Source: Acanthochlamys bracteata
Lineage: Eukaryota; Streptophyta; Magnoliopsida; Pandanales; Velloziaceae
Direction of reading: 5' to 3'
Assembly: GCA_019914995.1 (NCBI GenBank)
Contig: CM034135.1
Span: forward strand, 6,698,501 to 6,762,500
DNA: 64,000 bases
Positions 1 through 13,160 of this stretch are shown here, one piece after another. Under the pieces are notes generated by a model. The model was given only the letters and a program-made list of their open reading frames with translations. It made no database searches and was not told where the DNA came from. Each line of letters starts with the position of its first letter. The first letter of the stretch is position 1. The translations under genes and the position numbers were made by a program.

Positions 1-1590
1 GGATTTTTCTGAATGTTCATATGTTCGTCAAATGTTTTATATTAAAATATCCACTACTGGAAAAATGCAGCTTGGACGTGAATATTTATTTCAGTGAGTT
101 GCTTTTATAATGTTGATATAACAGCAGACTGTCCATAATAATGTAAACAAGTGGGAGTATGGTACTTACATGACTTCAAAACTAACGGCGAAGAACATAG
201 GTGTTGTGTAGTTTTAGGGAGGGTAAGGGAAAGAAGTTGTTAATTTTCTAATGCACAATGATGCTGATTGTAAAAGGTGATTTTCTATCTACCAAGAAAG
301 GATCTATTTCTCACCTGTTTGAGACATGGTTTTGTCTGGATTGTAATCCAAGTCATAATTGGCTTGTGATTGTAATCTTGTTTGTTGCATGTTATTCATG
401 CATTCTGAAAGAAAAGTAAAATCTAGAAATCCATAGAAGAAAATGTGCAAGTCCTCATTTCTCATAGATGCATTTGTAGAATGCAAAACTGTTTGCAGTT
501 AACAAGAGCTATGAATGGAATTCCTAAATTAAGATGTAGTTGCAAACTTGCAAATTATATTCTGTATTTGGACATCTCTGTCTATATATTTTGAACCCTT
601 TGATTTATCTTTGAGGAGGTACCTTTGATTTTTGAGTTTCTCAATATGCTTATGGGTTGTAACCAGAGTATATTGTTAATATCAATTTTCTGTAATTAAT
701 GCAATTGTAAAATTGAAGTTAGGTAAATATCACAAGATACGACTGAATTTGTGTCATTCAAAGCCTCCACACAACTTTGAAATCTTCATTTATACTACTA
801 CCATTATGCACATGTTTGAAATCATATTACTCCCAATATGTTATCAATTTGTCCTTATATGACCTTATAAAATGTCATTTATCTCTCTTTCTTAAATTTT
901 AAAAAATGTTTATTTAAAAGCATATTATACTTATTGGAATATTTTCTAGAAAAGATTGTTGTTATTATTATTGTTTCTATTTTTAGAAAAGTTTTAACTT
1001 CATAAAGGAAAAGCATAATAAGTGGGTGAAAGAACTGTAGAGGACCAGATCAAGATAGAGACAGCCAAAATGTGAGTTGTTGAACTGTAAAAGTAGATAT
1101 GCAGTCGAAAACTTAAGCGGAGAATGGAATTTCATTTACATCATCTAAATAAGTATCTATTTTTAAATATAAAATAACATTTTGTAAATTAGAACTTTCT
1201 AAAATATAAAAATTTGTATGGTAAAGCTTGGGTTTCATAATATACTTTGTAAATAGGAATTTGTTTTATACAGCAATCTTTCTTAAAATAAATGAAGAAA
1301 TTATTTACATTAGAAAAAAGTTTTGAATACCATAAAAGCTCTCCGCGTCAGTCATATTTCCCTAATAAAGTTTGATTTTGGGAAATTCCCCTCATCATCA
1401 ATTCCTCATGGTTCTTAACTTCAGAACCTTATGTTACTTCTTTGGCTTTGGAAATGGTCTTCTTGAAGGTTAAGCGGTAGAAAATCCGTATATACTCTTT
1501 TTATACCACCTTCACTTCTACTACTTTTTTTTTATCCTTTTTTTTTTGGAGCAGGATTTTATGCTTTTGAATTTTTTTTTTTTTTTGCAG
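1..1590. other. Non-coding stretch upstream of first visible LACS exon
   Basis: No exon could be supported here. The region is AT-rich with stop codons in every frame and ends in a long T-run and TTTTTTGCAG, a good acceptor for the exon starting at 1591. The most likely reading is that it is intron of the LACS gene, because the first visible exon starts mid-protein, about 200 residues into a roughly 700-residue family. Confidence 0.5.
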
Positions 1591-4500
1591 TTATTAAGTT
1601 TCTTGGCAGAAATTCCTTCAGTGCGTCTTATAGTAGTAAGTTTCTACAAAATCCATAACTGGTGTTTGGATGGATTATGTTTGTTTCCTGTCCCAGAGGT
1701 TCGTTAAACTGTTTGTCTATACATAATTAAAATCAGGTAGTTGGAGGAATGGATGAGACCATACCAAAACTTCCTTCAACTGCAGGTGTTGGAGTTATAT
1801 CTTACTCCAAACTTTATCATCAGGTAAGTCATTCCATGGTATTTAGAATCAGTGATCTATGACACTTCTTGGATAGTTGAAGACTTGGGAGAGAGAGCAT
1901 ATGTCTTACTTTTTATATTTCCTATGCTCTAAGGAAAGGAAGTTCTATGATAAATTCAGTATATGTGTCATTTCCAAAATTAATTTGTCTGGAAAACTTC
2001 CAGCTTATGAACATATTTCTGTTTTCTTTTCTTGGAACTAGCTTATCAGTAGCCATATTTGTATTACATTATTTATTTTAACGGTGCAGTTAATTTCTTA
2101 TTATCATGCACCATTGCCTTCCATTTATCCTGTTATTGCCGATATAGAAACATGCAATATCAGCGTCATTCGCTCATTCCATGAAAAAGATGGTTGTGCT
2201 TGATCTGATGCAACTATGTACACGCCAAGAACATGACATTACTAATATGTGTACTACAATTTATCCTTAGGGCCAAAGTAATCTTCAGCCCTTTTGTCCT
2301 CCAAAACCTCGTGATGTTGCAACTATCTGCTATACTAGTGGTACAACTGGTACGCCTAAGGTATTTCGTTCATTCTGTTTATCAATGGTCTCTTGCTTTT
2401 CCTCACTATTTCTTTGTTATTTCTGTTAAGTGCTGACTGAATGAGCTTTGTTAATCAGGGTGTCGTACTAACTCATGAAAGTTTAATAGCAAATTCAGCT
2501 GGTTCAAGTCTTAGCATCAAGTTCTATCCATCTGATGTGTGAGTTTTTTTATTCTTTTTCATGTCTTAGTTCATAATTTATATCCTGCTAAACAGTCATT
2601 GTTGCTTATCTTTTTTTTTTGACCTCTATTGGCTGTCATGCAGTTATATCTCCTATCTACCTTTGGCTCACATTTACGAGCGAGTTAATCAAATTTCAAT
2701 GATACATTTTGGAGTTGCCATAGGCTTCTATCAAGGGGTAAATTTCTTCCCTACTGATATTTAGTGATGGGTAGCTATGAACAAAAAAAAAAAAAAGGCG
2801 TCTCTTGCGTTCAAATTTCTGAGTATAACCGCACTTGGCATATGATTTTGGGGGCGTTTGGCATTGCTTTCCCAAAAAGCAACTTTTCAATTTTCCATTT
2901 TACATTTTTCAATACACCTTTTATAAGTATTTAGAGAATTTATTTAAAAATTTAAAAAGTATAGAAAAATTCTACGTAGTAAGATCTTTTTATTACTTAT
3001 TTTTATTATTTTTTTAGGTAAAAAATATAGAGCTCGTTTCTCAAAAAAGACAAAAATACCCTCCATTTTAGAAAAGCTCTAGTTCAAAAGCACTCTCAAA
3101 TGCCCCCTTTATCTACCCTTTTGAGTTAATACTAATATAATTAGCATGTCCATGAAATCAATTGCTATTGTTTCTTCCCCTATACCTACTTTGGTACTAT
3201 GACTTTTTCCATAAGATTTTATAAACCCATGTCAAATGTGAAGATTATATATGCTTCTCAGTACTTTTCACGTCATAATTTAATATGCACAAATGCTGCA
3301 CTTCTACTGATTTTATTTTGATGGTAATCAGTTATGGCAAATGCTGCAGCTGTTTCGAAGTGTGTCATGTGTAAGGAAGCAACTGGCTTGTTAGTGATTA
3401 AATATATTCATACAAGATGATATTGCATGATAAGATAACTTGGTTTACATGCAGTAGAATAAAATGCTGAAGCTTTTCTGCGACTTTTGCATTAACCTTA
3501 CAACTTCATATCAAGCAAAGAATCAGTTTATACCCTTAACCTTTGTGTCTAGTTTTCAGCTAGTTGCATTGAAAGAAAAGATACATGTTTTTAAATTGTT
3601 TGTTGTGGGTCATTTTAGAATTGTTTACCTAAAAAAATTAGGAGGAACCCGCACGTGCAACAAATTACTCAGCACAAAGTTGATGATTTAACTTTTTTGT
3701 CGATATTTTAGAGGTTTTAATGATAATAACGTCAATGTGGTTGGCAAATTTGTGGGAGAATCATTGAAGATCTAGGGGAGCGAGATAGAGATAGAATATG
3801 TTTCTGTATTTCGTCTTAAGAATGTTATAGGTTGGTTTTCTATAATTGCTATCCAACTTTTTAGCTCTATTTAATGCAACAAGGACTAAAGGCTTTTCCC
3901 TAAATGAGGTTAGCTACACGGATCCTTTCGCTCTAAGTGCTTTGTTACTAACAGTATCCTTTCTCTAATAGTCTCTTTAGTCCTTTTTTATACTTATTAT
4001 TAGTGCAAATTTAGATATCTTTAAGGTAACTCCTATTTAGTTTAGATTTAGTCTAATAAAAAAAGTAAGATGCCTTAGCTGATGCAGTGTCTTCTTGGTA
4101 TGTGTATGGATCTAGCCATACTTATCATTGAAATCTATTGAACGCAGGATAACTTAAAGCTGTTGGATGACATGGCAATTCTAAGGCCTACAGTATTTGC
4201 CAGCGTTCCTCGTTTATATAACAGAATTTATGCTGGGTAAGAGTTTTTCTGTGTTAATATTTGGTCTTTGGTAGAAACCATGCAGTTATTGAATTCTACA
4301 GATAATATGTTGTGAATTTTTGCAGCATCACCAATGCTGTAAAGGCATCAGGAGGTTTAAGAGAAAGGTTATTCAATGTTGCATTTAATGCCAAAATGCA
4401 AGCATTATCTAATGGTACAAGTTACTTGTTTATTCTTTTGATGTTTGAAGCTTTAAGTAAATTGGATTATCAGACAAGATGGTGAAATATGTTTTTTCCT

Positions 4501-7500
4501 TAAGAGGTAGGGAGAAAGATCCATTTAATTTAAAATTAGTTAATGCTCCTGTATTTCATGAGCTTGTTTGATCACTTTAATGGGCTTAGAGTTTAGAATG
4601 CTTAGATTATTGTACAGATGTATTTGATTAAAATCTATTTATGACTATAAATATTGATAATGAACGGTTCTTAAAAAATTGAAAATGATACTGAATTCTT
4701 TTTGGTTGAATTTAGGGTTTCTATCTTGTACCTACAAGCATTTTGTTAACTATGGGAAAGAAGAGAAAATATGTTGATAAAGAAATGTGATAATCACCTC
4801 ACCTTTCTTTGAAAAAGTAACTTTTGTAATTGAATGAAAATATAAAATTACAAATGAACCCTTGTAAATTGATCCACAATCATTTCAATATTTTGGCTGA
4901 GATAATTGCTTCCTCGTTTTCTCCCTTAAGGATTTTAGTAAAGAAAAAGACATCGTGGGATGACCTTTTCTTTGGCCATAAGTATTACTTAAATGGATAA
5001 CTAATTTTATCCACAAGGCATTTTGTAAATGAAACTAAAAAGGGTTTTTGTTTGAACTTGTGTATGCGTAAAATGTTAATTGTTTGGAAAATGGTAATCA
5101 AGAAAAGTAATTAGTAAGAAGATGAGAGTTTACCTTACATCTGAAATTAGGATTTTTTGGGTCTTCTGTGTGATGATGAAATCCTTGCTGTCTATGTTTT
5201 TTATTCTAATGATTTAAAACTATAAATGCATTATGTTAAGTAGGACTGAACCTACAACTCAGACCTTTGCATCACAAGAGAGCTTTCTCAACTATATGAT
5301 TTTTCTGAGGGCGACACATGAAGTATTCATGGTTTCAATGATTCTGGTTGTTTATGTTAATGGATTTTTTGGTGTTTAAATTGAAAAATGAATATAATTA
5401 TCATTTTCTTTATTATTTTTGTATGTTTCACTCAAATGTCTTACTAGAAAAATTACTTTATTTTGTAAAGTAGTTTTACATTTTTGCAAAATTTAAGAGA
5501 AAGGTCCAGTTCATTGAACAATATATCTTGGTTAAAAAAATTTAAAAGCTCATAAGTTCAATTATTCAAAATCTCATGAGATGGGACATCTTAAACAGAA
5601 CTCTAATATATTTTGCAGATTTCTACGATCTTATTTTGCTTTTTGATAAAAGATAGTCGGGGACGTAAGACAAAATCACTTTAATGTTACATCACCTTAC
5701 ATATTAATTGTTGTCTTTTTCTTTTCCCCCTTAGGATGATTTGTGCTTTTACGTATTCATTTTCTTTTTTAGGTAAGAGTCCATCCCCTGTGTGGGATAG
5801 GTTGGTGTTCAACAAAATAAGAGAAAAGTTAGGTGGACGAGTTAGATTAATGACTTCAGGAGCCTCTCCTTTGTCTCCCGATGTAATGGACTTTTTGAGA
5901 GTGTAAGTACTTGGCTTTATTAATATTATTCTTATTCCTATGTTTGTTATACCTAAAATTAATATTTTCAGATGCTTTGGAGGAACGATTCTTGAAGGAT
6001 ATGGAATGACAGAAACGTCTTGTATTATAAGTGTCATGGATGAGGAGGACCCTTTATCTGGCCATGTTGGTTCCCCGAATCCTTCTTGTGGTAAGCTTGA
6101 AAGCTTGCTTGTTCTATTAGCCGCTATCCTTTTTTTTTGTCCAAAGGGAATATTTTAACTTACTAGTTCTTGTGGACGTGCTAAGGAACATGCAAAATTG
6201 AGAGATAAAGCGAGTAAATATATTTATTAATAAGTTTAGTAATGAAAATTGAAAGAGTCAGTGATTCTATTTAACTCTTTCAAAAAAATTGATTTCATAA
6301 AATGATAAGTGAATAAAGATATTTGATTCTACAAAATTTATTATAAAAGGATAATTTTTTATACTTTCAATGTTTCTCATTGGTAACTATTAAGGTTTTT
6401 TTTTGTGGGTAAATTATGTTATATTTAGTATTAACTTAATAACTTATAAGGGCTAATTCTGACTAATCAAATCCTAACGTTAGAGTATTCATATGTAGTA
6501 ACTTATTACGGTCACTTTTGGTTTTATGTTATACTTATAAGTGCTGATTTTGGCAAATAAAATATTTCCAATATCAGAGTCCTCACACGCTTTATAATAG
6601 TATTGATAATAATTTATTAAGGTTATTTTTTGAAGAAACATGTTGAATATAGTATTGATTTAGTAATTACAAGGGCTAATTTTGGCAAATTTCAAATTCC
6701 AACATCAAAGTCCTCAGATGATTTATAATAGTATTAATATTGATGCTTGCTTGAGGCACAAATAAATACATAGATAAATAAATAAAGAAAGAAAATAAAA
6801 AAAATAAAAAAACAAAAGAAAACAATATATCAAGCTCCAATTTTGATGCACAACATTGAAAATGAACATATATTTCAGTGGTTTGATTGCATGACTCCAA
6901 TTTCCGAGTGCAACTTTGATGTGTTGTAGCAATTTATGTGGATGCATTACTCCTCCTAGGTATAATTGCTCTTCCAGGGATGGTATATCTGTTTTCTCCC
7001 AAGTCTATTACAAGTTTTATAAGGAAGAGTTTGTGGCGGTGGTTTTCCATAAATTTGCAAAATTTTCTTGTGTTTATAATATTGTTTGATGTTCGGGCTG
7101 TTGTTCTTTCCTCGGCAGAAATAAAACTCGTCGATGTTCCTGAAATGAACTATACATCTGATGACCAACCATATCCTCGTGGAGAGATTTGTGTGAGAGG
7201 TCCAACAGTTTTTAAGGAATATTACAAGGACGATGTACACACGTAAGCTTTTTGCAACAGTAGCTGCTTGTCCTTATTTTGTTTTCTTTGTACTGCTAAT
7301 TTGATGAAAATTGGATTGGATGATATATTTTTTGGATAGAAAAGAAGTGTTGGATGAGGATGGATGGCTTCATACTGGAGACATTGGACTTTGGTTACCT
7401 AGAGGACGCTTGAAAATCATAGACAGGTATATGTTATTTCTCTTACATCAAATAACAATTTATAAATTTTTTGTGTTTGTTATATTATGGTATTAAATAG

Positions 7501-10500
7501 GTAAATTAATGAACATTCAGTTGACTGTTAGGGTAGGTTAGGTCTATATCTTTTTTAGAGCGCAAAAGTTATATAAAAGTGTACTTGGCTGCATGACGCT
7601 GGCCTCGTACCTGCCATGATAGTATACTTTAAGGTAATTTGATCTAGAAGAAATTGAAAGGCGTTTGGATTTTTATAGAATTTTTTATAATCACTAATTA
7701 TGTTAAATTACTAAAATTCCTTTGTGTCAACTATAACTATAAGTTTGATGATTGATTTTCAGTTCGCCAAAGATCTTTTTACAAAATTAAGAGTTATTCT
7801 GTTCAGGTTTAGCAGGTTATACTTAACAAGACTGAGTTTGTATTCCTTTCTTGTGATACTTTTTAAACTGGCATAAGTTTCTCTAGCTACATCTCTTACT
7901 CGTGCGCATAGTTTAAACTAGAGTTATTACTAGCATTAGCCCAACCGAAGGCCTAAGGAGGGCCTAAGGCTTGACTTAGCCTAATATCCTTAAGAAAAGA
8001 GCCAAAAATTCAAATCAACTTATTGGAAACTCAACATCTGAAGAAAACACAAAACAGACAAAATAATGTGCAATATTTTGAAAGAGTCTCCCCTTGCATG
8101 TAAGAATCCAAAACATAAGTCTTAAATATAGACGTGGCATTAAAACATATGTTAACATGACTGCTGCTTTCACCATATATGTATATGCATATGGCTACAT
8201 AGAAATGAATATCGAGTAGTAAAAGGCTATCCTTCGAGGAATAAGAGTAGTAACACTTGGCATTGTAAGATAAGGTTGCAATTTGAAAAGTACCGGTTAT
8301 CAAGTAGCAAGTGCCAAGTGTTAGTAGTTTATAAGTACAAACCATAAGTTCTAGTAGTAAATGCATTCAAGATTGTAAATAACTGAATACATTTACTATA
8401 AACATTGGAAGCAACCCCTTGAGGACAAAATCAATTTAATTGTCTATCTAGGGTTGAAGTCTGAGGGTCTTCACTAGTATCTATCAGTTGAGGAGAAACC
8501 ATATACATTAAAAAACCTCACAGTGGATAAAGGGCAAGCTGCGATTGTAATAAGGTGAAGGAAAAGTATGCGTATGTAAGGTGCTACTCATTTACCATAA
8601 AGATCATAACTTATGCCAACACAGATAACAATTTCCAATATGATATTGGATCATAATATCTCTTGGATCATGTATGGAATGTGAATATGTGAATGATCAT
8701 AATCACTAGGTCAAGATATATTAAGAAAATTGGATCTCTTACTTAAAACTGTGCTATTAAGAGCACCAAGCATAATCACTTTGCTATATTAGAGCATCAG
8801 GTCCCGCATTAGGCACAGTGACGCATAACTTAGTGCTCTTCTACCTGGGTATACATAATAATTTAGGTTGGTATACATAATAATATGCAGTATATGACTA
8901 TGGGTGGATACTGCCTCACAACCAAATAGAAATTTCAAACATATATATATGTTAGTCTCATGTATGTCCAGTTCATCTAAATGTATGTTCCAAGTTCAAT
9001 TCATTTAAATGTCGTTTGTCAAATTGTCTACCAAAATTCGTGCTCATCTCAGGCGCACGTGTAGTTTTTCATGAAAAACTTTCATGAGGTACGCATGACA
9101 TAATGTATTGGCTTCTCTCATCATTTAGGCAACACCACTAGCAAAAGAGCATTTGGAATTTCATGAATTGACTTTGAAATTATAGCGAAGAAGCATAATT
9201 ATAACTAATATGTTAATAACCATTGTTGTCATAAATGGAGCAACGTAATTATCATGTTGACATGAATAATTAGGTGGCATATGATTTGAGCAGTATAGAG
9301 TACTAAGTAGGCTAATGTAATGTACTAAAGCATTACTCATAGTTATAGCTAATAGTTATGAGCATTAGTGCTCATACCTTAAAAGCAAATACCAACTTTG
9401 AATAGCCTCGACATATCCACACCTCTCTACTATTACTAAGGTACTCAATCACTTACTCAATCACTTAGTAGAGTTAACATAGTCTAATTAGACATTACTT
9501 TCTATTGGCTTTCTATGCTAAATTTGTGGCTCAAGATATATAAAAGAAAAGGGAGAGGAAAGGTGGTGATAATCAGAAGTCATTCATGCAAAGAGGTGAG
9601 GCACTTGAACAATGCTGACTTGTGTAGCACTCCAGAGGTGGACAATAAACTGGACGCGTGCTAGGTGACTTTTGTTGACCAACCACTAGGTTATGATGTT
9701 TGCAATAGCGACAATCGTGATCCAGGCCAAAACTGTGCAGAAGTTTAGAGTGAAGATAGGGTTAACCCTCTGTGGCTTTTAGGGTTGGCTTAGAGCAAAA
9801 GTAATTGTAGCAGTTTATCAGTTTGTATGGCCGGTTACAACGCTTTTTGTTAGGTAGCATTAGCATCTAGTGATAAGGGAGCAACAACTGACTAGGTTCG
9901 ACTTCGTGCTATTAGAAAGAAAGGTCAACTTGATGGTTAGTGAGCAAAAATGATTAAATGGGAACAGTGGTTTGTCTTTAGCTTGTCAAAGTTAATGTAG
10001 AGATCGAGCAGTGATGGGGTCCTGATGGGTGGACATTTGTATAACTAACAACACCTGAAGTGGTTGGAAGTTGCTGGTCATGGTTATTTGGTGAAGCCCA
10101 AAAGATTGTAGATGATTAGGAGCTCCGAAGTAATAATGAAAATAATCAGAGATGGAGCACAAAAGCCATGTAATTATATGGTGTGGCTTTTGATGGCAAG
10201 GGCATTCATCCACCAGAGCAAGGAGAGGCGTGTCACAGTTGAAGAGAGAGAATATTTTGGTAGTGTAGTTGAATTGCATTGCAAAACCTATTGCCTCTTG
10301 CATTAAACTTCATAAAGCATTTGAGTCAAGGTCCAATGGAGGATGTTCTCGGTTGTGGTTTAAATACATTTTTAAGGAACTAGTCTCCAACTGAGCCCAA
10401 TATTGGTCAGCGTTGGTGATCACGAAATTCAAAGTCAAAGCGACAGACAGAAAAGTTAAGATTAATAATTTTTTCATTATTAAGTATTTATTTTTATAAT

Positions 10501-13160
10501 ACTAAGTATATCTAAACTAAAAAATCAATAATGTAGTATATGGTATACAAGTTTATCCCAAAAAAAGTGATGATAATGAATTAGGAGACATGAGGTGACA
10601 AATAGTATTTCATACATCTCAGCTCTTTTATGCAGAAAGATAGGTAAAAATGGAGAAATGCTTATGAAGTCTTATATGCGCAAAAGATACTGTTGTAGCG
10701 TATTGAAAAATTATTTCAACGACCTTATACCCAGCTTTGTGGAGCTGAATGTTGGGCAGTTAAGAGTTCAACTTATATAAAGAATAAGTGGGGTGAAAAT
10801 GATGATATTCCAATGGTTGAATGGATATTGATGAGGAAGGATAGGACCATGAATTAATTCATAGAGAGTTAAGAGTGTGTCCTATTTAGAGCAAAGCACT
10901 CTTAATTGAATTGGTCATTAAAGCAAAGAGATGCAGGTTGCTACTTCGTCTATGTGTATTAGCTGAAGGGTGCAACTTAAAAAGATTGGTAGTAAAAAAT
11001 TGACACGATACCTCATCTTGTGTGAGTTGGTTTTGTTATTGTATTTAAACAACACTGTTGGCTAGGACCAACTTTGACTCTATGGTATAGGTAGCTTGAC
11101 TGGGGGCCAATGTTTGTTAAAAGTGGCTCTCACAGACCAACTTCAGTAATGAGTTCTTTTCGGTATTCGAGTAATTAGTTTGTTTTAAATATGTAAGTGC
11201 ATACATTATAAAATGGGTTAGTTTCATTAGAAATTACATTAACAGATCTATTACTTTTTTAGAATTCAAGATGTTATGTTCGATTTTAAGGCATGGATAC
11301 TATTACTTTTCCCTATCCCAATGAATTTCGTGAAACAAAGTTTATGATTGGCACCAATATAGAATTGGGTGTAGTATGTGAACAAATACATGATAGCAAG
11401 TACATTGTGCAAAAAAGTGTTGCTAGTAATTTGAATCAACTCGTTTAATATTAAGTGTAATTTTGATGAATGAGAGTTTAGACTGCCTATGGTTGGAAAT
11501 TTTAGTTATATACTTGGAAGAATAATTTATGATTATCATAACTAAATAATAAAAATAATATTACAAATAATGAAAGGGTAGTTTCGGCAATTCAGTTTCA
11601 ACCTCAAGTGCTTGGTTGCACACTTAGAGGAATAAATGCAACAGCCAGCAATATGATGTACATAAATATCAATAATTTTGCAGTTTACTGCATAATGTAC
11701 GCTTATGCATTCCTACTAGTTTTTGTTTTACAGAGCAATAATATTACCTTGCATTACAATCTGATTTAAGTTTTTGGGAATAATTAGGAAAAAGAACATT
11801 TTTAAGTTGGCCCAAGGAGAGTATATAGCCCCTGAGAAGATTGAGAATGTGTATGCTAAGTGCAAGTTTGTTGCTCAGTGCTTCGTATATGGTACGTATT
11901 GAATGAGTTGTTTCATAGTTGATCTGTGACTTGAAGAGTGAAAAGTTTTCTTTGTATGTTAGGTGACAGCTTAAACTCTTGTTTAGTAGCAGTAGTGGCA
12001 GTTGAGCCAGATGTATTAAGAGCTTGGGCTGATTCAGAAAGAATCAAGGTGAGGTTTCCTGTTTGCGTTGCTGTAGCCTATTTTAGTGTAGCTCAGGTTT
12101 CTTTATAGGAAGGTTAAGCATGCTGGTCTTCTTTGGCTTGTTTAGTCCTGCCATTACTATTTCCTTGTCCAATGAAGGTGATTTTTTCTTTCAGATAACC
12201 ATTTTAGTCTTCATAAGTAAGCACCTCCTTAGAATTTTATGATGGGATTGTAGCACTGGTCTAATTTTTGTTCTTAATTGGTTTCTGTCTCCGTACAGTT
12301 TATTACTGAAATTCCCCTAGTTTTTTATTATTTTGGTAACAGTTATAAGGTAGTGACGTTTTTTCTGCAATTGGATGCTAGCTTTCCTGGACGGTTACCT
12401 TCGAAATTAAAATTCCTTGATTTCTGTTTAATAGCTCAGTATAAACTATTTGAGCTGTTATTATAAGATGGAAAGAAATAGTCACTCATGCAAGAATTTG
12501 TGTGTAGATTGTATGATGTTTTACTTTGCTTATGTATATTTTAGATCAAAGTCTTAATAGATGTCTAGCTCTGAAGATGTCCAATATATTATATTTGTTC
12601 GTGTATGTGCAGTATGAAGATCTAAGACAGCTATGCAACGATCCCAGGGCAAGGGCAGCTGTGCTAGCTGATATGGATGCTGTTGGAAAGCAAGCTCAGG
12701 TAATGCTATCCTGTGAAAATAAATTGTGGAATGCTATGTCCAATCAAAATTTTCATTTTACAAAAAAATGATATTTAGTATTGATCTGAAAATCTCTCTT
12801 TGGGATTAGCCTATGCCCGTAGCATAGCATGTCAGAGTAAGTAGTACCTTTTTGAGAAACTCATTTTAGCATGTTATTTCTTTGTTCACCAGCTGAGAGG
12901 CTTCGAATTTGCAAAAGCAGTTATGTTAACACCAGAACCATTCACCTTGGAGAATGGCCTTCTAACACCAACGTTCAAGGCAAGAAATGATACCCATCTC
13001 CGTAAATTTTACTAAATTTTACTAAGTATAGGCAGAGCAGTGATTACATTTTGTTTCTCAGATCAAGAGGCCTCAGGCAAAGGCTTATTTCACTAAGGCA
13101 ATTGAGGATATGTATGCCCAAGTATCTTCATCCGATCCACTGCCACAAAGACTAATGTAG
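1591..13160 (+). CDS. LACS6/7: Long-chain acyl-CoA synthetase, peroxisomal LACS6/7 type (5'-partial)
   Basis: The enzyme activates free fatty acids to acyl-CoA with ATP; the LACS6/7 clade feeds peroxisomal beta-oxidation. Sixteen exons: 1591-1635, 1737-1823, 2271-2360, 2459-2538, 2644-2737, 4148-4236, 4326-4414, 5773-5902, 5972-6090, 7119-7242, 7340-7426, 11788-11891, 11963-12048, 12613-12699, 12893-12979, 13062-13160. All joins keep frame and give 498 residues plus TAG; the family has about 700, so roughly 200 N-terminal residues lie before the window. Visible motifs are the AMP-binding P-loop [11 protein letters not shown] (split by the intron at 2361), [18 protein letters not shown], the adenylation motif [35 protein letters not shown] and a C-terminal [13 protein letters not shown]. 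The protein ends PLPQRLM, not SKL, so any peroxisomal import signal would have to be an N-terminal PTS2 outside the window. The intron at 12980 uses a GC donor. Substrate range cannot be read from sequence. Confidence 0.95.
2850..3107. mobile_element. Small terminal-inverted-repeat element (MITE-like) in LACS intron
   Basis: A 258-bp AT-rich segment begins GGGGGCGTTTGG and ends TCAAATGCCCCC, which are near-perfect inverted repeats, and is bordered on both sides by TTT, a possible 3-bp target duplication. The type resembles PIF/Harbinger-like MITEs, but a TTT duplication in T-rich DNA is weak evidence. A related right end (CACTCTCAAACGCACC) occurs at 40786-40805. Confidence 0.5.
6390..6745. 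repeat. Three degenerate tandem repeats of about 115 bp in LACS intron
   Basis: Three units recur at about 6391-6505, 6504-6612 and 6613-6745. Each carries a TTATTAAGG-like start, a GTTATA(T/C)TTAGTATT-like block, a GGGCTAATTTTGGCAAAT-like block and, in the last two, TCAGAGTCCTCA followed by TTTATAATAGTATTGAT. They are diverged, so the array is old. They lie wholly inside the intron between exons ending at 6090 and starting at 7119. Confidence 0.55.
7427..11787 (+). other. 4.36-kb intron of the LACS gene
   Basis: This intron joins the codons for KIIDR and KKNIFK, an otherwise very conserved stretch, with GTATAT donor and TTAG acceptor. Its length is far above most other introns of the gene. 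Apart from a LINE-like relic near 10.6-10.95 kb I recognise nothing coding in it; the short ORFs inside have no family signature I can name. Confidence 0.85.
10570..10960 (+). mobile_element. Decayed LINE (L1-type) reverse transcriptase 3' fragment
   Basis: Near 10725-10850 the + strand reads [13 protein letters not shown], then a stretch ending [14 protein letters not shown]. This matches the shape of the plant L1 element segment after the reverse transcriptase core (LYGxECW.VK...M.MLRWM.G.TRKD.IRN). Stops and frameshifts interrupt it. It is a short relic in the long LACS intron, in the same orientation as the gene. Ends are not defined and no poly(A) tail or target duplication was seen. Confidence 0.55.
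12980..13061 (+). other. GC-AG intron of the LACS gene
   Basis: The exon ends ACGTTCAAG and the intron opens GCAAGA rather than GT; the acceptor is TTTCTCAG before ATCAAGAGG. Reading across gives TFKIKRPQAK, exactly the conserved family sequence, and no GT donor nearby preserves it. GC-AG introns are a known minority class spliced by the major spliceosome. Confidence 0.85.

Noticed and set aside
9992-10306. Open frames on both strands in the long LACS intron
   Set aside because: No recognisable motif, overlapping in opposite strands, and within an intron; could be eroded transposon but cannot be supported.
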